Source of the DNA: Stenotrophomonas sp. SY1
Lineage (GTDB): Bacteria > Pseudomonadota > Gammaproteobacteria > Xanthomonadales > Xanthomonadaceae
Length of the DNA stretch: 64,000 nucleotides
Assembly: GCF_021202945.1 (NCBI RefSeq)
Contig: NZ_JAJOYR010000001.1
Coordinates: 2,213,543 to 2,277,542, forward strand
Direction: 5' to 3'
The position numbers and the translations under genes were made by a program. Below, piece by piece: positions 54,406 to 64,000 of this stretch; the stretch's first letter is position 1, and each line of letters opens with the position of its first letter. Under the pieces are notes generated by a model that was not told the origin of the DNA, searched no databases, and saw nothing but the letters and a program-made list of their open reading frames with translations.

Positions 54406-57400
54406 ATGTCGGCGACACCGCGCTCGTGGACGTTGTCCTGGGCCAGCAGCATCGCGCTTGCGTTGCTGGTCGTGTCGTCATGCGTGGGCAATGCCCAGGC
54501 ACAGGTCTCCGTGCAGAACACCGCCCAGATCGATCTGCCGGCGGGTGTCGTGGACGCAACTCCCGCCAACAATTCGGCCACCATCACGGCCGACGTTTTC
54601 GCGGTAACCATCGCCAAGACGGGCAGCCCGGCCAGCGGCAGCCCGGTGGCCGCCGGGGATACGATCGGCTTCAACCTGATTGCCACCGTCACCGGGGTAG
54701 CGACGGCCACTGCGACCACCTTCACCGACACACTGGGGCCGGGCTTGACGCTGGTGCCCGGTTCGCTGCCCGCAAATTGCAGCAGCAGTGGCCAGGTCGT
54801 CACCTGCACCGTAGACGCGGGCACGGCGCCCGGCACCTATCCGTGGTCGTACCAGGCCCGGGTTGATCCGGCCGCCACCGGCGTAGTCACCAACTCGGTG
54901 ACCGGCGGGCAAGGCTGTACGGCAGCAGCGAGCTGCATGACCAGCCACCAGGTCTTTGCCGGGGTCAGCCTGGGCAAGACCTGGACCGGTGGCCCGGCCG
55001 GTGATGCCGTGGACCTTTCGATCTCTGGCGCTGCGGGCAGCGTGATCGTGCTGGGCGGTGGTACGTCCACCTCCGGCGGAAACACTGTCGCAGCGACGGC
55101 CGGGGCCGGGCCGGGCGTGCAGGTCACGCTGACCGAGACCTTCAGCAACGGCGATGCCGCCAACTACGTCACCACGTTGGCCTGCACGCGCGCGGACAAT
55201 GGCGCGGCCGTGCCGGTCACCGGGTCGGGCGCCAGCGGCACCTTCGTGATGCCTGCCGACACCGGGGTGAGCTGCGCCTTCAGCAACGTGCGGCGCGAGG
55301 CGACGCTGGTGCTGGTCAAGCGCTGGGTCGATGCGCGGGCCGGGGAGACAGCGACCGTTTCGGCCACCGGCTTCACCAACAACGCGACCACGGGGCTGTC
55401 GACATCCACCGGCAACAACGATACGACCGGCGCGGCCGTCACCGTCTACGCCGGCGAGGCCGGCAGCATTGCCGAGACCCTCAGCAACGCCGCCAACTAC
55501 ACCTCGACCCTGACCTGCACCGGCAACAATCTGCCGCTGAGCGGCACCACGCTGACCATCTCGCCCGCAGACGTCGCCATCACCTGCACCCAGACCAACA
55601 CGCGGCGGAGTGCGACCCTGGTACTGGCCAAAGCCTGGATCGACGGCCTGCCCGGCGACACCGCCACGGTGACTGCCAGCGGCTTCGAGAATCCGGCCAG
55701 CAGCGGCCTGTCCACGTCCACCGGCAACAATGTCACCACCGGCACGCCGGTGACGGTGTTCGCCGGAGAGACTGGCACGATCAGCGAAGTACTCAGCAAC
55801 CCGGGCAACTACGATGCCACGCTGGTGTGCAGCGGCAACGGGACGCCGTTGAGCGGTTCGACACTGAGCATCAATCCGGCCGACACGGACATCACCTGCA
55901 CCCAGTCCAATACGCGCCGGGCGGTGAACCTGACCCTGCGCAAGAGCTGGGTGGACGCGGCGATCGGTGAATCGGTGACGGTTTCGGCAACCGGCAGCAC
56001 CACGTTTCCCATCACGCTGGTATCCACTGCCGACAGCGCGACCGAAACCGACACCGGCAGCGCCGTCCAGGTGTATGCCGGTGAAGCCATCACCCTCGCC
56101 GAGACGTTTGCCGTGCCGGCCAATGCGGTGAACTACGGCACCACGCTGGCCTGTACCGGAACCAGCGGCCTGAGCGGGAGCGTGCTCACGGTCGGGCAGG
56201 GCGACAGCGACATCGTGTGTACCTATACCAACACCCGCCCGCAGACCACGTTGCAGCTGGTCAAGCAATGGGCGGCAGACAGCCGCAACGGCGACGTCGC
56301 CCAGCTCGGCGCGACCACGGGGCTGCAGAACAACACCAATGCCTTCACCGCGACGGCGTCGATCGGCGCCAACAGCAGCACCGTGGTGGTGTATGCCGGC
56401 GAGCAGGCCACCTTGCCTGCGGAAACGATGGGCGGCGGAGCGCTGGCGAACTACTCGGTCGCGCTGGCCTGCACCGGCGGCAGCCTGAGCGGCAGCGACG
56501 GCAAACTCGCCAATACGCTTCTGGTCGAGCCGGGCGATGCAGGCACGCCACTGGTGTGCACCTATACCAACACCCGCAGCAGCACCACGCTGATCCTGGA
56601 GAAGACCTGGCTGAACGGCCTGGTCAACGACGAGGTAACGATTGGTGCCACCGGGCTGCAGTCGCTCAGTTCCATTGCCAACGGCCAGCCCAGCCAGACC
56701 ACGACCGGCACGCCGCAGACCGTGCATTCGGGCGATGTCATTGTGCTGACCGAGTCCTTCGGTTCGGTCACCTCCAACCTCTACAACACCACGTTGTCGT
56801 GCACCAACACCGCCGGCTTGGTGGTGAACTCACCCACGACCGGCACCTTGACCGTCGGTGCCGACGACAATGATCCGATCACCTGCACCTTCGTCAACGA
56901 CCGCCGCAGTGCCCAGTTGATCGTGCGCAAGGTCTGGAGTGGTGGCGGCCCGCCGTCAACGGTGTCGATCCCGGGCAGCACCGGGTTTACCAACAACACC
57001 CCGGCATTCACGTCCACGTCGCCCACGTCGAACCAGGTCGGCCCGGTGACCGTGTATGCCATCGAGAACGGCAGCCTTGGCGCGGAAAGCTTCCCCGGCG
57101 GCAACGCAGGCGACTACAACAGCACGCTCACCTGCGATGGCACCGACACCAATCCGGCCGATGGGCTGTTGATCCCGATCGCCGATGCAGACAAGACCAT
57201 CACCTGCACCTACAGCAACACCTTCGTTCCGCGGGCGACGCTCGACCTGCAGAAGACCACGACGGTCACCAGCGTCACCACGCCGGGCCAGACCATTCCG
57301 TATCAGATCACCGCGAGCAACACCGGCAATGTGCCGTTGACCAATGTCACCGTGATCGACCCCCTGATCGCGGGCAGCCTGGTGTGTACTCCGGCCATTC

Positions 57401-60400
57401 CGGTCGCCACGCTTGCGCCGGGAGCAACCATCAGCTGCACCGGAACCTACGTCGTCACGCAGGCCGACATCGACCGCGTTGGCAGCGGCGACGGCGTGGA
57501 TGACGAGGTCATTACCAACACGGCCGATGTTGATGGTATTGATCCCGACGGCAATACGGTGACTGACAACGCAAGCACAGACACCACGCTGCCACCGCGC
57601 AACTACGTCGCAGATTTCACCAAGACCCCCAATCTTGCCGATACCAGCGGTAACGGCACCGGCAGCGTCGGTGAAGTGATCAGTTACAACTTCACCGTCA
57701 CCAATGCAGGCAACACCACCATCCAGAGCGTGACCGTTGCCGATCCGGGCCTACCGGGCTTGAGCTGTCCGCCGGGCGGCCCCTTGGCACCGGGTGATTC
57801 GGTCACCTTCGGTACCGCGCCACCGGCGGATATCGCCTGCACCGGCAACACGCACACCATCACCCAGGCCGACATCGATGACCGCGGCGGTGGTGACGGC
57901 GATATCGACAATACCGCTACTGCCACCGCCGTGGTGCCTGGTGGCGGCAGCGCGAGCGGCGATGCCACCTCGAGTGTTCCGCTGGATCCGCCTGCACCCC
58001 AGCTGGTACTGGACAAGACGGCCAGCCCAACCCAGGTCAATGCGGCTGGACCGGTGATCACTTACACCTTCGCCGTCACCAATCCGGGCAACGTCACGCT
58101 CAACAACATCAATGTCGTTGATCCGAAGAGTGGGCTGAGCGCGATCACCTGCACGCCAGCGGCGCCGTTCACGCTTGCTCCAGGCGCATCCGCCACCTGC
58201 ACGGCCACGTATACCGTCACCCAGGCCGACATCGACGGCGGACTTGCCATCACCAATGTGGCCACCGCCGCTGGAGACTATGACGGCACGCCCGTTGTCG
58301 ATACCGACGGCGCCACGGTGATCATCAACCACGGCACGGTAAGTCCCGAACTGATCAAGATTGCCAGCCGCACCTCGGTGAGCGCAGTGGGCGACCAGAT
58401 CAGCTACACCTTCCGGGTCAACAATCCCTCCACCGTCACCCTGGAAAACCTGCAGATCCTGGATGACACATTGCTCGGCAGCGGCTTGTCGTGCGCGACC
58501 ATCGCCAGCCTGCCACCTGGCGGCAGCGCCGATTTCGTCTGTACCGGCAACACCTACACGGTGCAGCAATCGGATATCGACAACCAGGGCAACCCGGTCA
58601 ACGACACCCAGCTGATCGAAAATGACGTCACCGGCCAGGCCCAGTACCAGATTGGCGGCGGCCCCGTGATTACCGTGACCGACACGGCCAGTGCCGATGT
58701 CACGTTGCCGCAGCGCACACCGGCCATCTTCATGACCAAGGGCTCGGACGTGGCCTCGGTCCCCGGCCCGAACCAGGACATCACGTACACGTTCTCGTTG
58801 CAGAACACCGGCAACGTGACGCTGTTCAACGTGAGGGTGACAGACCCGATGCTGCCGTCACTGTCGTGTCCGCCGCTGTCCAGCCTGGCACCCGGAGCGC
58901 TGGTGGTATTGAGCGGCTGCAGCGGAAATGTCTACACGGTCACCCAGGCCGACATCGACAGCGGCAGCAGTGACGCTCTGCCGGGCAATGGGCAGATCGA
59001 CAACGTGGCCACGGTTGTCGCCGACACTCCTGTGGCCGGCGCCACCGTGACCGATACCGGCGAGCATCAGGTAACCCTGCCGGTACGTGGTCCGCAGATG
59101 ACATTGGTGAAGAGTGCCGATGTCACCACCGTCACAGCGCCCGGCACGATCAACTATCGCTTCACGGTCAGCAACACCGGCAACGTGACCCTGGATGACG
59201 TCACGGTGACCGATGCCGCCCTGGGCCTTGCCTGCCCAAGCGTCGACATGGCGCCGGGGCAGACGCTCGTGTTCGGCGGTGCCGGTGCCGATGTCGTGTG
59301 CACAGGCACCACCCGCACGGTAACGCAGGTGGAGGTGGACACGTTCAACGTGCTCAGCAACATGGCAACCGCCAACGGAACCTCCCAGGTGGGGGGGGCG
59401 ATCAGCCGCATAGGTACACTCGATATCCCGGTCGTGCGAAGCCCGGCACTGAACCTGTCCAAGGTCGCCAACGTCACCCAGGTGCAGGCACCGGGCGATG
59501 CCATCGTCTACACCCTCACTGCCAGGAACGAAGGCAACAGCACGCTGACCAACGTCACCGTCAGCGATCCGATGCTGCCGTCGCTCTCGTGCACGCCGGC
59601 CATTCCGGTCGCGGCACTGGCGCCAGGCGCCACGATCAGCTGCGAGGGCACCTACATCACCACGCAGGCCGATTTCGATACCAACGGTGGCGGCGACCAG
59701 ACGGTGGACAACACCGCCACCGCGACATCCGACGTCGTCAACACCTCGGCCAGCGCACAGGTCAGCCTGCCGCTGCCGCAGCAATCACTGGACATCGCCA
59801 AGACCGCAGGCACACCCACCACGGCGCTGGGCCGCGATCCGGCGGTGACTGATGCCGGCGACACCATCACCTACACCTTCGTGGTGACCAATACCGGCAA
59901 TCAGAGCCTGTCGGCGTTGGCGGTGATCGACAGCAACATCGACGCCCCGGCCACCTGCGACAAGACCACGCTGACGGCCAGTGGTCCGGATGCGGTGGCC
60001 ACCTGTACCGGTGTGCACACCATCACCCAGGCCGAGATGGACAACGGCACGGTCAGCAACACCGCCACCGCTGAGGGCACGCCGCCCGGCAGCTCGCGGG
60101 TCAGCTCCTCGCCGGACTCGGTGGTGGTCAACCTGACGCCGCAGCCGGTATTGCTGCTGGACAAGACCGCCAGTGCGCCGACCGTGGCCGGTGGCGCGCT
60201 GGCGTCGGTAACCGATGCGGGCGACACGATCTCCTACAGCTTCGTTGTTACCAACAACGGCAACGTAACGCTCGACAACATCACCGTCAGCGATCCGCTG
60301 CCTGGCATGTCAACGATCACCTGTCCGTCCGGTCAGCTGGCGCCAGGTGCATCCACTACCTGCTCGACGACGATCTACACGCTGACCCAGGCAGACATGG

Positions 60401-63400
60401 ATGCCGGTGTGGTGACCAACACCGCGACAGGGGAGGGCATGCCACCCATCGGCCCGATTGCCAGCGGTCAGGACAGCACCACCACCCCGTTGACGGCGGG
60501 CCCGGCACTGGGCATGACCAAGAGCGCCAACCCCACCACGTATGCCAGCGTTGGCCAGTCCATCAGCTACAGCTACGTGGTCAGCAACAGCGGCAACGTC
60601 ACCTTGAACGCACTGGCCGTCACCGACGACCGCATCACGAGCGTGACCTGTCCGGTGACCACGCTGGCACCGGGCGCGAGCACCACCTGCACCGGCACGT
60701 ATCTCATCACCCAGGCCGACCTGGATGCCGGCACGGTGACAAACATCGCGGCGGCCAACGTCGTACCGGCGCAGGGCAGCGTCGGTCCGGCCAACGCACA
60801 AGCGACCATCACCGCCGTCCAGGACCGCGCCCTGTCACTGGTCAAGAGCAGCACCACCGCGAGCTACAGCTCAGTCGGGCAGACCGTGCCTTACAGCTAT
60901 CTGGTGACCAACACCGGCAACATCACCCTGACCGATCCGGTCATCGTCAGCGACGACCGTATCGTTGCGCCCAACACGGTGGTTTGCCCGGCGCTGCCAA
61001 CCGGTGGATTGGCGCCGGGCGCCAGCATCACCTGCACGGCCAGTTACACCATCGTCCAGTCCGACCTGGATGCCGGCAGCCTCACCAACATCGCCACCGC
61101 ACAGTCCGGTGCAACCACATCGCCATCGTCCTCGGTCACCATTCCGGGCAACCAGCAGCCGGCCCTTGTGCTGGACAAGACCACCACCGCGACCACCTAT
61201 GATTCGGTGGGTGACACGCTCAGCTACAGCTACCGGGTCACCAACAGCGGCAACATCACCCTGACCGTGCCGGTGACAATCAGCGATGACCGCATCGTCG
61301 CGCCGAACACAGTCAGCTGCCCGGCACTGCCGCCTGGAGGCCTGGTCCCCGGTGCCGAGCTCACCTGCACGGCAACCCATACCGTCACCCAGGCCGACCT
61401 GGATGCCGGCAACGTTACCAACACGGCGACCGCGCGGTCCGGCAACGTCAGCTCCGCCCCCGATTCGGTCACTGTCACCGGCCAGCAGAACCCTGCGATG
61501 CGGATGGACAAGGCGGTCACCGGCGCGCCGAATCCGGTGGTGCTCAACAGCGTGCTGGAGTTCACCGTCACCGGCACCAACACCGGCAATACCACCTTGA
61601 CCAACGTGGTGATCAGCGACAGCAAGATCACCCCGTCCAGCATCACCTGCGCCAGCGTCGCGCCGGCTGGCAGCTGCGTACTGGTAGGCACCTACACGGT
61701 GACCCAGGCCGACGTGGATGCCGGGCAGGTGCTCAACATCGGCAGCGGCATCTCCGATACCACGCCTGATACACCGTCGCCGCCGACCATCACCCCGGTA
61801 CAGCAGCTGCGTGGCCTCAGCCTGGACAAGAGCAGCAGCACGACCACCTACGACGCTGTGGGTGACACGCTCAGCTACAGCTATCTGGTCACCAACACCG
61901 GCACCGTGACCATCACCACGCCCATCACCGTCAGCGATGACCGCATCGTCGCTCCGGCGACGGTGAGCTGCCCGGCGCTTCCGGTCAACGGCCTGGCCCC
62001 TGGCGCCAGCCTGACCTGCACGGCCAGCTACAGCGTCACCCAGATCGATCTGAACCAGGGCTCCGTCACCAACACGGCCACCGCCAGCGACGGCACCACC
62101 ACCTCGGCACCGGACACGGTGACCATCAACGCCACGCAGCTGCCAGCGATCACCCTGGACAAGACCGCCAGCGTCGCCGACACCAATGCCGATGGCATCA
62201 CGGGCGATGCCGGTGACGTGATCACCTATGCCTTCAGCGTGACCAACACCGGCAACGTGCTGCTGTCGCCGGTGCGCGTGGCCGATCCGCTGCTGCCGGG
62301 GCTGAGCTGCACGGTGCTGGCACTGCCACCGGGCACCACCACGGCGTGCAGCGCCACCGGCAACACGTACACCATTACCTTTGCCGACGAGACGGCCACG
62401 AACGTCGTCAATACCGCCACCGCGACCGGTGAAGCACCCGGTACAGCGCCCGATGCCAGCGCAACCGACACCGAAACCACGCCCACCGCAATCACCCCCG
62501 CTGCGATCACCGTCAACAAGGCCGCCACGCCGCCCAGCGGAACGCAGGTGGCGCCCGGCGATGCGCTGCAGTTCACGCTCACCGTCGTGGTTGCCAACAA
62601 TGCACTGCACGAGCCGCTCACCCTGACCGATACGCTGGGCAATGGGCTGACTTTCGTGGCGGTCACCAGCGCCGGTGCGTTCACCTGCAACGCCGCCAAT
62701 CCGCTGGTCTGCGTCCTGCCTGTGGGGACGGCTGCGGGCAGCTACGCACTGACCTACACCGCAAGCGTGGACGCCGACGCCACCGGCACGCTGCGCAACG
62801 GCGTTGTGCCGACCAAGCCGGCCGGCGTGGATCCCCCGCCGCTGTGCCAGACCTGCAGCACCGAACATCCGGTGGTGCCCTCGACCGCTACGGTGAGCAA
62901 GAGCGCCGCGCCGGTCAGCGGCAGCCTCGTGCAGCAAGGCCAGACGATCACCTACACCGTCACCACGGTCATTGCCGGCTCTGCCACCACCCAGCCACTG
63001 ATCCTCAATGACCAGTTGGATGCCGGGCTTGGCCAGGCCACGGTGGTCACGCCCGGTGCCTACAGCTGCAGCGGCAATCTGGCCTGCATTCTGCCCATCG
63101 GCACGTTGCCCGGTACCTATCCGTTGGTCTACACGGCCACCGTGGCGGCCGACGCCAGCGGCACACTGCACAACCGGGTGAGCGCGATCAATCTTCCCGG
63201 TGGCGATCCAGATCCGGTCTGCGTGCAGTGCAGCACTGAACATATCGTCGAGCAGCCCGCACTGGAGACCAGCAAGCGTCTGGCCGGCAACAGCGACCCC
63301 AGTGGCATCGTCTCCACCGGGGATACGCTGACCTACACCGTCACTGCCACCAATACCGGCAACGTGGTGCTGAGCAACGTCACCATCGACGATCCCCTGA

Positions 63401-64000
63401 TCAGCCCGAGCCGCGTCGTCTGCGCCAGCGTTGCGCCGGGTGCAGGTTGCGAGCTGACCGGCAGCTACGTCGTCACCCAGGCCGACACCGATGCGGGCAC
63501 CGTCGACAACACCGCCACCATCAGCGCGCAGCCCGGACCGGGTGGCAGTGCACTGCCACCGCAGGTGTGTCCGCCAGGCTCGGCCGATGCCCGCTGCCGA
63601 CCGGTGCTGAACCTGCCCATCGCACGCAATCCCGCCCTGGCCACCACCAAGACCGCCGTCCTGAGCGTGGACCGTGGCACGCCGGGCAAGGGCAATGCGG
63701 ACGATGTGATCACCTATGCGGTCACCGCCACCAACACCGGCAACGTCACGCTGGATCAGCTGGTGATCCAGGACAGCCTGCAGGGTGGCACGCCCACGCT
63801 GTTGAGCTGCACACCGACCCGGCTCGCACCGGGAGAGGGCGCGACCTGCACCAGCTACGACCACACCATCACCGAAGCCGACGCGGGTGTGGACGGCGGC
63901 CAGTTGACCAACACCGTCACCGCCACTGCCCAGCCCACGGGCGCCGGGCTGGCCACGGCCACTGCCAACGCGGCGGCCGTAGTCGCCGTCGAGAATGCGC
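54406..64000 (+). CDS. Giant secreted DUF11-type repeat protein (incomplete, runs off the window)
   Basis: An open frame of at least 3198 codons, open to the end of the window with no stop. The signal peptide is MSATPRSWTLSWASSIALAL onward, cleavage near NAQAQ. About seven class A repeats of ~104 residues follow (K-x-W-V/I-D ... GETGTISE ... C-T-x-T-N-T-R-R). Then about nineteen class B repeats of ~110-125 residues of the DUF11 type (DxVTYTFTVTNTGNVTL, then CTGTYTVTQADxD, then TNTATA). Likely an outer surface filament or adhesin. No terminal anchor is visible. The ATG follows a weak GGGGG; a GTG at 54385 is also possible. Confidence 0.85.
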   Translation, partial: MSATPRSWTLSWASSIALALLVVSSCVGNAQAQVSVQNTAQIDLPAGVVDATPANNSATITADVFAVTIAKTGSPASGSPVAAGDTIGFNLIATVTGVATATATTFTDTLGPGLTLVPGSLPANCSSSGQVVTCTVDAGTAPGTYPWSYQARVDPAATGVVTNSVTGGQGCTAAASCMTSHQVFAGVSLGKTWTGGPAGDAVDLSISGAAGSVIVLGGGTSTSGGNTVAATAGAGPGVQVTLTETFSNGDAANYVTTLACTRADNGAAVPVTGSGASGTFVMPADTGVSCAFSNVRREATLVLVKRWVDARAGETATVSATGFTNNATTGLSTSTGNNDTTGAAVTVYAGEAGSIAETLSNAANYTSTLTCTGNNLPLSGTTLTISPADVAITCTQTNTRRSATLVLAKAWIDGLPGDTATVTASGFENPASSGLSTSTGNNVTTGTPVTVFAGETGTISEVLSNPGNYDATLVCSGNGTPLSGSTLSINPADTDITCTQSNTRRAVNLTLRKSWVDAAIGESVTVSATGSTTFPITLVSTADSATETDTGSAVQVYAGEAITLAETFAVPANAVNYGTTLACTGTSGLSGSVLTVGQGDSDIVCTYTNTRPQTTLQLVKQWAADSRNGDVAQLGATTGLQNNTNAFTATASIGANSSTVVVYAGEQATLPAETMGGGALANYSVALACTGGSLSGSDGKLANTLLVEPGDAGTPLVCTYTNTRSSTTLILEKTWLNGLVNDEVTIGATGLQSLSSIANGQPSQTTTGTPQTVHSGDVIVLTESFGSVTSNLYNTTLSCTNTAGLVVNSPTTGTLTVGADDNDPITCTFVNDRRSAQLIVRKVWSGGGPPSTVSIPGSTGFTNNTPAFTSTSPTSNQVGPVTVYAIENGSLGAESFPGGNAGDYNSTLTCDGTDTNPADGLLIPIADADKTITCTYSNTFVPRATLDLQKTTTVTSVTTPGQTIPYQITASNTGNVPLTNVTVIDPLIAGSLVCTPAIPVATLAPGATISCTGTYVVTQADIDRVGSGDGVDDEVITNTADVDGIDPDGNTVTDNASTDTTLPPRNYVADFTKTPNLADTSGNGTGSVGEVISYNFTVTNAGNTTIQSVTVADPGLPGLSCPPGGPLAPGDSVTFGTAPPADIACTGNTHTITQADIDDRGGGDGDIDNTATATAVVPGGGSASGDATSSVPLDPPAPQLVLDKTASPTQVNAAGPVITYTFAVTNPGNVTLNNINVVDPKSGLSAITCTPAAPFTLAPGASATCTATYTVTQADIDGGLAITNVATAAGDYDGTPVVDTDGATVIINHGTVSPELIKIASRTSVSAVGDQISYTFRVNNPSTVTLENLQILDDTLLGSGLSCATIASLPPGGSADFVCTGNTYTVQQSDIDNQGNPVNDTQLIENDVTGQAQYQIGGGPVITVTDTASADVTLPQRTPAIFMTKGSDVASVPGPNQDITYTFSLQNTGNVTLFNVRVTDPMLPSLSCPPLSSLAPGALVVLSGCSGNVYTVTQADIDSGSSDALPGNGQIDNVATVVADTPVAGATVTDTGEHQVTLPVRGPQMTLVKSADVTTVTAPGTINYRFTVSNTGNVTLDDVTVTDAALGLACPSVDMAPGQTLVFGGAGADVVCTGTTRTVTQVEVDTFNVLSNMATANGTSQVGGAISRIGTLDIPVVRSPALNLSKVANVTQVQAPGDAIVYTLTARNEGNSTLTNVTVSDPMLPSLSCTPAIPVAALAPGATISCEGTYITTQADFDTNGGGDQTVDNTATATSDVVNTSASAQVSLPLPQQSLDIAKTAGTPTTALGRDPAVTDAGDTITYTFVVTNTGNQSLSALAVIDSNIDAPATCDKTTLTASGPDAVATCTGVHTITQAEMDNGTVSNTATAEGTPPGSSRVSSSPDSVVVNLTPQPVLLLDKTASAPTVAGGALASVTDAGDTISYSFVVTNNGNVTLDNITVSDPLPGMSTITCPSGQLAPGASTTCSTTIYTLTQADMDAGVVTNTATGEGMPPIGPIASGQDSTTTPLTAGPALGMTKSANPTTYASVGQSISYSYVVSNSGNVTLNALAVTDDRITSVTCPVTTLAPGASTTCTGTYLITQADLDAGTVTNIAAANVVPAQGSVGPANAQATITAVQDRALSLVKSSTTASYSSVGQTVPYSYLVTNTGNITLTDPVIVSDDRIVAPNTVVCPALPTGGLAPGASITCTASYTIVQSDLDAGSLTNIATAQSGATTSPSSSVTIPGNQQPALVLDKTTTATTYDSVGDTLSYSYRVTNSGNITLTVPVTISDDRIVAPNTVSCPALPPGGLVPGAELTCTATHTVTQADLDAGNVTNTATARSGNVSSAPDSVTVTGQQNPAMRMDKAVTGAPNPVVLNSVLEFTVTGTNTGNTTLTNVVISDSKITPSSITCASVAPAGSCVLVGTYTVTQADVDAGQVLNIGSGISDTTPDTPSPPTITPVQQLRGLSLDKSSSTTTYDAVGDTLSYSYLVTNTGTVTITTPITVSDDRIVAPATVSCPALPVNGLAPGASLTCTASYSVTQIDLNQGSVTNTATASDGTTTSAPDTVTINATQLPAITLDKTASVADTNADGITGDAGDVITYAFSVTNTGNVLLSPVRVADPLLPGLSCTVLALPPGTTTACSATGNTYTITFADETATNVVNTATATGEAPGTAPDASATDTETTPTAITPAAITVNKAATPPSGTQVAPGDALQFTLTVVVANNALHEPLTLTDTLGNGLTFVAVTSAGAFTCNAANPLVCVLPVGTAAGSYALTYTASVDADATGTLRNGVVPTKPAGVDPPPLCQTCSTEHPVVPSTATVSKSAAPVSGSLVQQGQTITYTVTTVIAGSATTQPLILNDQLDAGLGQATVVTPGAYSCSGNLACILPIGTLPGTYPLVYTATVAADASGTLHNRVSAINLPGGDPDPVCVQCSTEHIVEQPALETSKRLAGNSDPSGIVSTGDTLTYTVTATNTGNVVLSNVTIDDPLISPSRVVCASVAPGAGCELTGSYVVTQADTDAGTVDNTATISAQPGPGGSALPPQVCPPGSADARCRPVLNLPIARNPALATTKTAVLSVDRGTPGKGNADDVITYAVTATNTGNVTLDQLVIQDSLQGGTPTLLSCTPTRLAPGEGATCTSYDHTITEADAGVDGGQLTNTVTATAQPTGAGLATATANAAAVVAVENA
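54967..57230 (+). repeat. Class A tandem protein repeats
   Basis: Seven units start near 54967, 55315, 55624, 55936, 56258, 56596 and 56923, at 310-350 base spacing. Each starts with a Leu/Val-x-Lys-x-Trp motif and ends with a Cys-Thr-x-Thr/Ser-Asn-x-Arg tail. They differ enough to be old duplications. Confidence 0.75.
57235..64000 (+). repeat. Class B (DUF11) tandem protein repeats
   Basis: About nineteen units of 320-390 bases. The most similar neighbours start near 60835, 61165 and 61820, which share SDDRIVAP, CPALP and LVPGA/LAPGAS blocks almost word for word. The two units near 62510 and 62885 are divergent and have a CxxC-type ending (CQTCSTEH, CVQCSTEH). Confidence 0.75.

Noticed and set aside
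54478..63864. Long minus-strand frames (749 and 997 codons)
   Set aside because: Mirror images of the giant repeat protein's codons; the plus frame has the signal peptide and the repeat motifs.
54967..64000. Tandem repeats as a CRISPR array
   Set aside because: Units are 310-390 bases, in frame and coding, with no short repeat-spacer pattern.

Overview
The window is high-GC, gene-dense chromosomal DNA. It reads like a gammaproteobacterium of the Xanthomonadaceae, most likely Stenotrophomonas or a close relative. The reasons are codon usage, a nar-fnr-mod block, a DUF3247 (Sm-like) protein typical of Xanthomonas and Stenotrophomonas, and spore-coat-U type fimbriae. The genus is an inference; no rRNA, tRNA, CRISPR array or insertion sequence was seen.

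Region 1 (1-5.7 kb) is the tail of a nitrate respiration locus: a peptidyl-prolyl isomerase C-terminus, narK, a HemN-like protein without the radical-SAM cysteines, an FNR-type regulator with its Fe-S cysteines, and modABC for molybdate uptake. Region 2 (5.8-11.7 kb) has three small proteins and a chaperone-usher operon (pilin, chaperone, usher, two-domain tip protein) of the spore coat U class.

Region 3 (11.7-29.6 kb) begins the most interesting part. It holds two DUF1254/DUF1214 proteins, arylsulfatase 1 with a HAD phosphatase, a LytS/LytTR two-component pair, a secreted alpha/beta hydrolase, sulfatase 2 and a large autotransporter. Region 4 (29.8-41.2 kb) is a redox and electrophile-stress set: patatin lipoprotein, AzoR azoreductase, two pirins, LysR, GlcG/HbpS-like protein, two short-chain dehydrogenases, NTF2-like protein, AraC regulator and an alpha/beta hydrolase. 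Region 5 (41.3-54.2 kb) returns to the sulfatase theme: a LuxR regulator with a degenerate HD-GYP domain, two DUF1622 membrane proteins, a DUF4239 protein, a conserved lipoprotein, a DUF202 protein, sulfatase 3, an MscS channel, a BASS-like transporter and sulfatase 4. Region 6 (54.4 kb to the end) is one giant secreted repeat protein that runs off the window.

The main discovery candidate is a 14-bp dyad, roughly (A/C)AGTA-N4-TAC(T/A)(G/T). I found it seven times by eye, always between genes and always upstream of a member of the sulfatase set: DUF1254 operon, sulfatases 1, 2 and 3, autotransporter, DUF1622 gene, and the divergent mscS/DUF1622-transporter-sulfatase 4 promoter region. In four of the promoters the dyad ends 81-84 bp before the chosen start codon. 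This ties genes spread over 40 kb into one putative regulon of cytoplasmic-type sulfatases, DUF1254/1214 proteins, small membrane proteins and an autotransporter. I know of no description of such a system.
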